DNA of 64,000 nt. Source: Candidatus Saccharibacteria bacterium oral taxon 488 (GTDB taxonomy: Bacteria; Patescibacteriota; Saccharimonadia; Saccharimonadales; Saccharimonadaceae). Within the stretch, counting starts at the first letter, position 1; every line of letters starts with the position of its first letter. The translations under genes were made by a program, and so were the position numbers. Below are positions 17,900 through 25,048 of this stretch, piece by piece. Under the pieces are notes generated by a model. The model did not search any database and had not been told where the DNA came from. It worked only from the letters and a program-made list of their open reading frames with translations. The DNA is taken from the NCBI GenBank assembly GCA_013099015.1, contig CP039998.1, positions 310,001-374,000 of the forward strand. The letters run 5' to 3'.

Positions 17900-18100
17900 A
17901 TGTACACCGAAACTCTCTCGACCATTACAGTGGCTGTGTCTCCACTGTCGCGAATCATGGCCAGTGGTGGCGGAAGTCACTGTGGCGGCGGTTCCGGCGG
18001 TGGAAACTGTGGTAACGGTGGTGGTAGCGGTTGTGCTGGCGGTAGCTGTGGCTCCGGGTGCGGAGGCGGCAGCAGCTGTGGCAGTGGCTGCGGCAAGTGA
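17900..18100 (+). CDS. TOMM precursor peptide, Gly/Ser/Cys-rich (microcin B17-like)
   Basis: This 66-residue peptide has a leader of about 20 residues (MYTETLSTITVAVSPLSRIM) and a 46-residue core with 24 Gly, 9 Ser and 7 Cys and almost nothing else. Cys occurs as GSC, SSC, SGC and NC within poly-Gly, the pattern of microcin B17 and heterocycloanthracin cores. The ATG at 17900 is preceded by AGGAGG; an in-frame start at 17825 has none and would add an unrelated N-terminus. It follows the fused synthetase on the same strand and is closed by a terminator. The leader cleavage site cannot be fixed by eye. Confidence 0.85.
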   Translation: MYTETLSTITVAVSPLSRIMASGGGSHCGGGSGGGNCGNGGGSGCAGGSCGSGCGGGSSCGSGCGK

Positions 18101-18146
18101 TGCCGATACTACAACGAAGATAAGACGTAGCTAAAACTACGCCCCC

Positions 18147-18183
18147 GTCCCCGTCGTTACGCATATCACGATGGGGACTTTTC
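18147..18183 (+). terminator. Rho-independent terminator of the TOMM operon
   Basis: GTCCCCGTCGT (18147-18157) pairs with ACGATGGGGAC (18168-18178), with one wobble pair, around a 10-nt loop, followed by TTTT. The convergent peptidase gene ends inside this hairpin, which may serve both strands. Confidence 0.75.
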
Positions 18184-18852
18184 AATATCCGGAGTGAAAT
18201 CTCTATAGCTAGCAAAAGTTGCTTGTGCAATCGTTTGATTGGTTTTTAGTAAATATTGTTTCACGAAGTAATAACCTAGTTTATAGCCTGTCCAGCGTGG
18301 TAAATTATCATTGCCAGTATAAAATATTGTATTATAGTCATAAGCCGTGTTGTTAAAGTTGTTTTTTAGTGTCGCTACCATAGCGTTAACTTCTTTTTGT
18401 TTGGTATTTTGTATTTTACGCAGGAAGAACTGTTTATTATACTGCTTAAACCTGTTCATCGCTTCCTCTTCAAGTACGACCGCCAATCCCTCCAATATCA
18501 TACCATCAAACATTGTCTCGGCATATTCTGGAACTTTCTCCCAGCGCAAAGAATGTGCCAACTCGTGGCATATTGTCTCAAAAACAAAATCTTCGTTAAT
18601 TTGGTGCTGATGTTTATTAACAGACAGCATAATGAGACGCGAGTTATGTGTTCTACCTGCAATTCCGTCCTCGGTGATGGTTGGTAATAAGAAAGACGGA
18701 GTAATCACGACCATATCGACGTTATAATTGAATTGTTGAAACATTTCTGAGATAAATACCTCGGCTTTTTTAGTTGCCTGGCGAAATATGAAACAGTCGG
18801 TGTCGTTAAAAATATGATTAGCATTGGCGATGTGAAGATAAATTTTGCCCAT
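18166..18852 (-). CDS. HExxH zinc metallopeptidase-like protein (DUF2268-like)
   Basis: This 228-residue protein has HELAH within ETICHELAHSLRWE, followed about 30 residues later by ILEGLAVVLEEE, whose Glu is a likely third zinc ligand, and a C-terminal GYKLGYYFVKQYL. This is the pattern of DUF2268 predicted proteases. No signal peptide is seen. The start at 18852 is chosen because TATAAT lies exactly 6 nt upstream; an ATG two codons earlier overlaps the -10 box itself. It converges on the TOMM operon; a role as leader peptidase is possible but unsupported. Confidence 0.75.
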   Translation of the reverse strand: MGKIYLHIANANHIFNDTDCFIFRQATKKAEVFISEMFQQFNYNVDMVVITPSFLLPTITEDGIAGRTHNSRLIMLSVNKHQHQINEDFVFETICHELAHSLRWEKVPEYAETMFDGMILEGLAVVLEEEAMNRFKQYNKQFFLRKIQNTKQKEVNAMVATLKNNFNNTAYDYNTIFYTGNDNLPRWTGYKLGYYFVKQYLLKTNQTIAQATFASYRDFTPDIEKSPS

Positions 18853-19014
18853 GGGCATATTATAGAAAAAAAGTGTGAATATGACCAGTTTCAGAGATTT
18901 GAGGCGTAGTATGGTGAAGCAGTCCTACAACATGTTTCTTTCATTGCCGCGGAAATAGAACGTTACCAGCGGGATTTTTGATGAGGAGTGTGGGTGGTCT
19001 TTGTAGCTCAGACT

Positions 19015-19093
19015 CCACAAAAATAGCTCGCCACCAGAGGTAAGCGAGCTGTTTCAAATCCGAACGGAATATACATCCCTGTATGGTGAGCCT
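19015..19093. repeat. Left 79-bp direct repeat of the integrative element (attL region)
   Basis: 72 of 79 bases match 38374-38452. Read in the integrase frame it encodes a variant of the integrase C-terminal segment (PPEVSELFQIRTEY), although a stop codon lies just upstream. It ends in TATGGTGA, the sequence that overlaps the tRNA-Glu 3' end at the right boundary. The divergence suggests it derives from the end of an older related element rather than from a simple core duplication. Confidence 0.75.
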
Positions 19094-19105
19094 ACAAATA
19101 TAAAT

Positions 19106-19219
19106 ATGGAACTCCTTTTTCGCGATATGTTTGCGCTGCGAGATCGCTTCAAGGAGCTGGGTATGGCCATTAAAAATGGCGATGTGTATTTGCCTGATTT
19201 GGAGGAGCGTGATGTTTAA
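19106..19219 (+). pseudogene. Detached C-terminal tail of the element integrase
   Basis: This 37-codon open frame (MELLFRDMFALRDRFKELG onward, ending LEERDV) continues in frame from the left repeat. In a circularised element the integrase frame from 38374 would read through the att site straight into it. It is therefore probably the natural 3' end of the integrase, separated by integration. Its last 8 bp (ATGTTTAA) overlap the start of the next gene. It could alternatively be translated as an independent small protein from its own ATG. Confidence 0.5.
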
Positions 19220-19673
19220 TTTACGGAAATCAAACTCAAAACTCTACGACCAAAACACTTTCGATAACCAACTTATGCGCGATTTACGAAAAGCCCGAAA
19301 AAGCATTATCATCGAAAGTCCGTTTCTCAGAACTGTCCGAGTCGAAAAATTTATTCCAATATTTCACCGGCTCAAAAAGCGCGGCGTGACAATATTACTT
19401 AACACCAAACCACTTGAAGAACACGACGAAATATACAGGCTACAAGCCCAAAAGTCTCTGAGTTTACTACAATCAGTAGGCGTCGAAGTGCTTTTTACAG
19501 TCAAACATCACCGCAAATTAGCCATCATTGATAGAGAAGTTATTTACGAAGGCAGCCTAAATATTCTCTCATATCGCGACAGTTGTGAGATAATGAGAAG
19601 GACAACATCTGTACTTGAGGCGGAAATGTTGATAGATTTTATCGGCTTAAATAAATTTATGGAGGTGAAATAA
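19212..19673 (+). CDS. Phospholipase D-like domain protein, single HKD motif
   Basis: This 153-residue protein has one HxKx4D motif (HHRKLAIIDREVIYEGSLN) near residue 104, the C-terminal half of a PLD/Nuc fold. Single-motif members act as dimers and are usually nucleases (Nuc type). The ATG at 19212 has GGAGGAG just upstream and overlaps the preceding tail frame by 8 bp. With the 75-residue gene 2 nt downstream it forms a two-gene unit at the left end of the element, which might be a nuclease and partner. Confidence 0.75.
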   Translation: MFNLRKSNSKLYDQNTFDNQLMRDLRKARKSIIIESPFLRTVRVEKFIPIFHRLKKRGVTILLNTKPLEEHDEIYRLQAQKSLSLLQSVGVEVLFTVKHHRKLAIIDREVIYEGSLNILSYRDSCEIMRRTTSVLEAEMLIDFIGLNKFMEVK

Positions 19674-19675
19674 TT

Positions 19676-19903
19676 ATGAACGACGAGGAGACGATCAAGA
19701 ATCTTCATTTGTACGAAGACGAAGAAACGATCCAGAAAACGATCCATTACCTGGAGCTTCACGACCCAGAAAATGCCAACCGCGAATACGCGGTCGGATT
19801 TCTGAAGTTTATGCAGCGATTTGCGCATGTCGCGAGTAAGAGCGAGGGGTTTGATTTTGAGGGGTCTCTAGAGAAATATAAGACAAAACGCAAGAACGAT
19901 TAA
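19676..19903 (+). CDS. Small acidic hypothetical protein
   Basis: This 75-residue helical protein begins with an acidic segment (MNDEETIKNLHLYEDEETI) and has no recognised domain. It starts 2 nt after the PLD-like gene with GGAGGTGAAATAATT as ribosome binding site, so the two are co-expressed. Small acidic partners of nucleases can be inhibitors, but nothing here proves that. Confidence 0.6.
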   Translation: MNDEETIKNLHLYEDEETIQKTIHYLELHDPENANREYAVGFLKFMQRFAHVASKSEGFDFEGSLEKYKTKRKND

Positions 19904-19918
19904 TAAAGCAACTCTAGT

Positions 19919-20509
19919 TTAGCTAGCGATATATATTCTATAGCGTTTTGTTTTCAAAGCACTAATCGTAGACTCTATTTGACTGAAGGCGCCTAGATAG
20001 TCGCTTTCGGATAATTGCGCCCCCTTCTGAAACTTATCGGTTAAGGCTGGATATGCACTTCTGTCGAACGGGGACCCTATATTATCCTTAAAATCGGTCA
20101 ACAGGGGGCTTGATTCTCTTGATATAGTGTCTATCCTATTTTGTATTTTACGTATTAATCTACGTAGTTGCTTCACATTCTCTTCACTTATGCTCTCTTT
20201 GGCGTATGTTTCAAGGTAGAGGCTATCGACAGCTTCCAGTAATCTAATGACTTCTTCAATCTCTCCACAAACCATTGCCTCATAACTTCGTTGATTATTT
20301 AACTTTCTATCTATAATAAAAGGTGTTACAGAGACTGATATTGCCAATGCCAATAGAGCAATAACAGATCCTAGGTCTACTTTTGTATCGATAGACATGA
20401 GTTTATAATTAAACAAAAAGTGATACCCTACAGCTCCAATTAGAATTCCTATGAGAACCCATACAGTAGTCAACGAGAAACTCTTAATTGTTGATATCGA
20501 TACTTTCAT
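19919..20509 (-). CDS. Membrane protein of the GHKL/STAS trio
   Basis: This 196-residue protein has two membrane helices at about residues 10-33 and 45-65 and a helical, charged cytoplasmic domain to the end. No known domain is recognised. Its ATG overlaps the STAS-like gene by 26 bp, so it belongs to the operon of GHKL ATPase, STAS-like protein and this membrane protein. It could be the membrane effector or anchor of that unit. Confidence 0.65.
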   Translation of the reverse strand: MKVSISTIKSFSLTTVWVLIGILIGAVGYHFLFNYKLMSIDTKVDLGSVIALLALAISVSVTPFIIDRKLNNQRSYEAMVCGEIEEVIRLLEAVDSLYLETYAKESISEENVKQLRRLIRKIQNRIDTISRESSPLLTDFKDNIGSPFDRSAYPALTDKFQKGAQLSESDYLGAFSQIESTISALKTKRYRIYIAS

Positions 20510-20816
20510 CAATATAGCCCCAGAACCTCTCCGTTAATCCAGGCTCGTCATCGCTTTTGATTTTTATCTTTTCTCGTACATCCAGACCGTCCTGTTTGCA
20601 CTGTTGTGATATCTCTAATGCAAGCTCTGATAGAAATGAAGATGCGTACCCCCAAGTATTGTCGAAATCAATAAGTATAAGTTCTTTATCATTGAGGTGT
20701 TGTTTAATATAACTATCAAAAAACTCCTCAGCAGAACCGTCACCGTCGCTTTTATATCTGGCGCCCGGTAGGGTTGTGAAGTCGCTAACGCTTATTTTTA
20801 TTCTGTTACTCAACAC
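20484..20816 (-). CDS. STAS-like protein (DUF4325 type)
   Basis: This protein of about 110 residues has the pattern of STAS-like DUF4325 proteins: LPGARYKSDGDGSAEEFF, then a hydrophobic strand ELILIDFDNTWGYASSFLSELA. The GTG at 20816 (or TTG three bases on) follows GGGAGG; the ATG frame at 20879 would overlap the ATPase gene by 74 bp. STAS-like and GHKL partners commonly form switch pairs, as in anti-sigma and anti-anti-sigma regulators. Confidence 0.65.
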   Translation of the reverse strand: MLSNRIKISVSDFTTLPGARYKSDGDGSAEEFFDSYIKQHLNDKELILIDFDNTWGYASSFLSELALEISQQCKQDGLDVREKIKIKSDDEPGLTERFWGYIDESIDINN

Positions 20817-21849
20817 AAACCTCCCAGTAGTATATTGTTGCTGACAGGTTTTCAGATGAATCCTTCTCAATACTACCAATATTAACTAGGTTAACCTTAG
20901 TTTTGTTTGTAATTATCTCAAATCTTTTATACATATCGTCACCGCTTACTGTATCGTATATATATTTTATACCCTTACCCCTCTGCGGTAAAGTAGTGCG
21001 GCTTTGCAGTCCGTTTGGTATAGCTTGCCTAAAGAACTCGCCTTGAGAGCTTTCTCGCTTGATTATCGTATGCCACCATGGCGATCTTCCTTGCTGCTGG
21101 CTGTTAGCCTTATCGATTAGAGTTTCGTAAATACCAACGCCCATATCTATTATGCAGTATTGTTTAACCTTGTTTCCGTTGTTATTCTTGGTTTCATACG
21201 TGTTAACGATCCAAGGGAGGGTGTAGCTGCTATCTGGATTGGCGTGATCTGCGGTATTTGTTACGATCTCAATAATTATTGGAGGAAGGTCTCGTAGTCT
21301 TTGTTGATTGCTTTCTCCAAAATAATCAACAGTTTTCGTTAATATATCGCCAATTGCCTCTTTGTTTACCTCATCTTCTCTTCGTGATAAGAACACCCCA
21401 CTGTTAAAGTCTGGCCTCCTCTTTTTAATAATCATATTTTCAAATTGTGCTTCCTCGAAAAATCTGTACGCTGCAGAATTTGAAAGAGGGCTTGTTACCT
21501 CTAGGTATTTTGATTTTGTATTTCTATCTAGCATAAACGCACCCAGTAAGCATAGTGTAGGAAGATCAATAGAGGTTATCTTGTGCAAGTTCATCTGTGT
21601 ATATTCTTCTTGATCCAGCATGCGTTTTACGGTATTGAAGTATTTAATTACACTGTCTCTGTTGTCTAATATAGAGAAATCGGTTGGAGCATCCATTGAC
21701 GTGTAGGATATATTCTTTGTGCCTTTTTCACGCAACCGTCGGCTGTACCTCAAAAGCCTATCTCCACGAGAATGTCTCGCCCTTAACTCTTGGCGATGTT
21801 TCTTGCGCGCTATTCTTTGCTGCTTTGCTCTATCTTTTATTTTTCTCAT
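20806..21849 (-). CDS. GHKL-type ATPase protein
   Basis: This 347-residue protein has an N-terminal basic segment of about 40 residues, an alpha/beta region of about 110 residues that resembles a STAS-like fold, and a GHKL ATP-binding region with N box EIVTNTADHA, G1 CIIDMGVGI and G2 RGKGIKYI. No HisKA domain is present, so it is not a standard histidine kinase. The start at 21849 has a TATAAT 13 nt upstream and avoids overlap with the VirD4-like gene. The leader contains TACTAAGCATATG, also found in the XRE operator. Confidence 0.7.
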   Translation of the reverse strand: MRKIKDRAKQQRIARKKHRQELRARHSRGDRLLRYSRRLREKGTKNISYTSMDAPTDFSILDNRDSVIKYFNTVKRMLDQEEYTQMNLHKITSIDLPTLCLLGAFMLDRNTKSKYLEVTSPLSNSAAYRFFEEAQFENMIIKKRRPDFNSGVFLSRREDEVNKEAIGDILTKTVDYFGESNQQRLRDLPPIIIEIVTNTADHANPDSSYTLPWIVNTYETKNNNGNKVKQYCIIDMGVGIYETLIDKANSQQQGRSPWWHTIIKRESSQGEFFRQAIPNGLQSRTTLPQRGKGIKYIYDTVSGDDMYKRFEIITNKTKVNLVNIGSIEKDSSENLSATIYYWEVCVE

Positions 21850-21899
21850 ATGCTTAGTACTTATTATAGCGCAGTTGTTATTCTGTAAGTTACTGCAAA

Positions 21900-24485
21900 T
21901 CAATCGTCTATCATTGGTACTGTTTTTTTCTTCGTACCCTTATTTTTTACTGTTTGTTTTTTCTCTATAGTATGTCGGTTTTTGTTATCTGCATTTTTTT
22001 GCTCTCTTGCATAATACCTCCGTGAATGTGCAATAACGGCATCTCGTACAGTTTTGTCGCCCTCATCTTCTAGTAATAATGTCTCGCCAGACAACGGCTC
22101 TTGTGCGTTCACCGCGACTAGCCGCACGTAGTAATTGTATGCCGGCAGATTACTGATTTCGCCTGACTCAATATATGGGCTAAACATCGGTAGGAGGCGC
22201 TGCTCGTCTTGCGGATTTCCGGTCCGGAAGCAAACAATCGTGCCGACATTAGCTAGAATTATATTGACCGTCTGCTGGTCGCTTTGCTGTGAAGTAGACT
22301 GCTCTGCCATGATCATGAAAACTTTATATTTACGACTTTCAGATAGCATTTGCACAAATGAGGTTGTGGCGAAATTTTGAAACTCATCGACGTAAATATA
22401 GAACGCGCGACGCTCCGATTGCTGCAATCGGGCGCGCCGCAGACTTGCGAGCTGAAGCTTCGCAAGTATGGTAATACCAAATAACTCAGACGTATCCTCA
22501 CCGAGTAAGCCTTTCGACACATTACAGATAAGTATCTTCCCCGAGTTAATGATCTCGTCAAAATTAATCGTTGATTTTGGTTGTTCAAGAACCTGTCGTG
22601 CCGATGCTGAGAATAGAAAACGTCCAATTTTCGCCGTAATCCCTGCTGCCATTTTTACTTTCTGCATATCGCCAGCTTTGCCAAATTCATTTTTCCAAAA
22701 ATTAAGCAAGTTAGAGTCTTCAATTGTCTTGATGACCCTACGGCGATATTTTGGATCGTTAAGCAAGTCAAAGACCGTAAACAATGTAGCATTGTCCTGA
22801 GTGAGTGCTGTTTGTATGGCGTTCCTTAGTATATATTCAATCCGATGTCCGCCCGAATCCTCATCGCTAAAAATTTTACGAAAGACTGAAATAACAGACT
22901 CGGTTATCAAATCCTTCTCGCGCATCAACTCAGTGCCAGTTAAACCAGGAGATAATTCCAATAAATTCAAGCCAATTGGATATTCTAAGTCATCAGGGTT
23001 GAAGTATATCACATCTTTAATGCGCTCTCGCGGCACGTGTCGTAATATCGTTTCGGCCATGTCTCCATGAGGATCAATAACCGCTAGACCCCTTCCATTT
23101 TTCATGTCATGCACAATTTGATACTGCAGCATTGTCGTTTTACCACTTCCGGTGCCGCCGACTATGTATTGATGTCGTTCACGCTCTGCATTGGTTAGAC
23201 CGATTGGGGTGGTAATTCCGTGATGATAATTTACGCCAATGATAACTGAAAAATCTTGATTATTTTTCAAAGAAATTGGTGCTGGTAGTGTTCGGCTGAG
23301 TGATGTAACGAGATTGTCGGTCTTATTGGCGTAGCTTAAGGGAAAATGATATAAGCTGGCGAGCTCGGTTGAGGCTAAAATGATACTTGATTTACGAAAT
23401 AGTGAAGGCAGTCGCGCTATGGCAGTGTGGCAACGAATTGTTGATAGGATCGGTAGAGGCAGTTTAGGCTTAAGCGCTTGGTATGGCGGTACGCTATAGC
23501 CAGCAATAGCGGACTTAATTGCTCCGGCATAATGTTTTACCTGAGGGCTTTTGATCAAGATACGCAGCGAAACCTGAAATAGTGGTTTAGTAACTTTTTG
23601 ATGCATTGTCTCCATCAATTCCAGTTCAAACGCGCTCAATACTCGCGTTGGACGATCTTCTCGGATAATCTTCCGTGGGATTTGATAATAGTTCTGACGC
23701 TGCATATTATATGCTGCACGGTGATTTGTCGTAATGCCAGCATATACTTCACTAGCCGTACCCGTCACTCCGGACGACACTCGACCAATAACCCGAGCTA
23801 CTTTACCAGCGATAGAAAAGTTTTTACTATTCACTTGCTGCAAGATATTTTCGTTATCTAAAATTTTATGAGACAGTATCTCCGCTTCGCGTAAATGAAC
23901 TGGTATCGCAACCAATTGCAAAGTTATCTCTTCATTATTTTGTAGACCAGACATAGCACTTGTTACATAACTAAGAGGATCATGCCGCTCGGGCTTTGAC
24001 ATTAAGTTTAGTGGCAATACATAATGACTGGTTTGCTTATATTCAAGTACTAGATCTGGTTCACTAATAGTTCGTTTCACCTGTCTAACCTTTACATCTG
24101 GAAGATACGCAACTATGGATTTTTGTAGTATATCAATATGTTTTTGCTCGGCTTGTATAAAGTAGCGTATGCCACCATGGCGCGTTGAAGTAATTTCAAA
24201 GCTCATCACCGGTTTACGATCAAGCCAACGATCTTTGAGGCTTCGAGTAGATTTAGTACCGTGAACTACCGAGAATAATTGCTCTGTAGCTTCAGGAGTC
24301 CTGGAGGCGCTGGCCGGGGGTACAATTTCGAGCCACACCGTGCTGCGTGTTCGTAGATAGCGACGATTAACTGCGATTCGGATCAACAAGAACAGCAGCA
24401 CTACAACAACGATAGCGCTGAGCACGACTAATACTATCGACCCAACCCATAAGGTGGTGACAACGTAATCGGCTGTGGGTTCCAC
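21900..24485 (-). CDS. VirD4/TraG-like T4SS coupling ATPase
   Basis: This 861-residue protein has an N-terminal membrane helix at about 12-38, a 370-residue region of unknown fold, and a C-terminal RecA-like motor with Walker A GGTGSGKTT, IDPHGDM, and Walker B FYIYVDEFQNF. The AEQSTSQQ motif and the late PYNYYVRL region match TraD/TraG-type coupling proteins. It would link DNA or protein substrates to the secretion channel. It is the last gene of the T4SS operon and overlaps the CHAP gene by 52 bp. Confidence 0.82.
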   Translation of the reverse strand: MEPTADYVVTTLWVGSIVLVVLSAIVVVVLLFLLIRIAVNRRYLRTRSTVWLEIVPPASASRTPEATEQLFSVVHGTKSTRSLKDRWLDRKPVMSFEITSTRHGGIRYFIQAEQKHIDILQKSIVAYLPDVKVRQVKRTISEPDLVLEYKQTSHYVLPLNLMSKPERHDPLSYVTSAMSGLQNNEEITLQLVAIPVHLREAEILSHKILDNENILQQVNSKNFSIAGKVARVIGRVSSGVTGTASEVYAGITTNHRAAYNMQRQNYYQIPRKIIREDRPTRVLSAFELELMETMHQKVTKPLFQVSLRILIKSPQVKHYAGAIKSAIAGYSVPPYQALKPKLPLPILSTIRCHTAIARLPSLFRKSSIILASTELASLYHFPLSYANKTDNLVTSLSRTLPAPISLKNNQDFSVIIGVNYHHGITTPIGLTNAERERHQYIVGGTGSGKTTMLQYQIVHDMKNGRGLAVIDPHGDMAETILRHVPRERIKDVIYFNPDDLEYPIGLNLLELSPGLTGTELMREKDLITESVISVFRKIFSDEDSGGHRIEYILRNAIQTALTQDNATLFTVFDLLNDPKYRRRVIKTIEDSNLLNFWKNEFGKAGDMQKVKMAAGITAKIGRFLFSASARQVLEQPKSTINFDEIINSGKILICNVSKGLLGEDTSELFGITILAKLQLASLRRARLQQSERRAFYIYVDEFQNFATTSFVQMLSESRKYKVFMIMAEQSTSQQSDQQTVNIILANVGTIVCFRTGNPQDEQRLLPMFSPYIESGEISNLPAYNYYVRLVAVNAQEPLSGETLLLEDEGDKTVRDAVIAHSRRYYAREQKNADNKNRHTIEKKQTVKNKGTKKKTVPMIDD

Positions 24486-25048
24486 TGCTGCACTCCTAGT
24501 TTGTTATGTATAAAATTGTACGAGCTGGCAGCTTCTTTTGTGAAAGTGCGCTGAGAAACAACATTGAGCCCTTTAGCATTCATCTCAGAAATTTTCCATT
24601 CGCCACTGATTTGATTGACCGCTATAACATAGGCTACGTGCCCGTAGCCGTAACCACCGGCATCAGTTTGGAATATTGCACCAGCCGCAGGTGTATGATT
24701 AACTATATAACCATCACGTCGTGCATAGTCGTCCCATGTATTTGCATTACCCCAGTTGTTTGGAATTGGACTACCGGCCCATTTACGCATGGCGTACGAC
24801 CACCAGGTACAATTGCCCCAGGCGTAGGTATTGTCAGGCATTGCCCCACCATTATAAAATCCGCGCTCTTCAGCCGCCTTTGCACTCGGTGCATTCGCTA
24901 GGAAACTCAGCGCCGGAAGGCCAAGAGAAAAGATAGCAACCATTGGCATTAGCAGGATAAAACCAATAATCGCTATGATGAGCGTGAGAATTCTCTTGGG
25001 TCGAAAACTACTACCAACTCCAAATATTGAAACGGGGCTATTTATCAT
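24434..25048 (-). CDS. CHAP-domain peptidoglycan hydrolase of the T4SS
   Basis: This 204-residue protein has an N-terminal membrane helix (about residues 20-45) that may be a signal anchor, followed by a CHAP domain with catalytic Cys in WGNCTWWSYA, His in YGYGHVAYV and Glu/Asn in ISEMNAKG. It would cut peptidoglycan to let the secretion channel through, the role of VirB1 in Gram-negative systems. Its ATG overlaps the VirB4 stop codon (ATGA). Confidence 0.85.
   Translation of the reverse strand: MINSPVSIFGVGSSFRPKRILTLIIAIIGFILLMPMVAIFSLGLPALSFLANAPSAKAAEERGFYNGGAMPDNTYAWGNCTWWSYAMRKWAGSPIPNNWGNANTWDDYARRDGYIVNHTPAAGAIFQTDAGGYGYGHVAYVIAVNQISGEWKISEMNAKGLNVVSQRTFTKEAASSYNFIHNKLGVQQWNPQPITLSPPYGLGR

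Noticed and set aside
17955..18230. Minus-strand His/Arg-rich frame opposite the precursor peptide
   Set aside because: Its composition is explained as antisense of Gly/Ser/Cys codons; it has no promoter or ribosome binding site.
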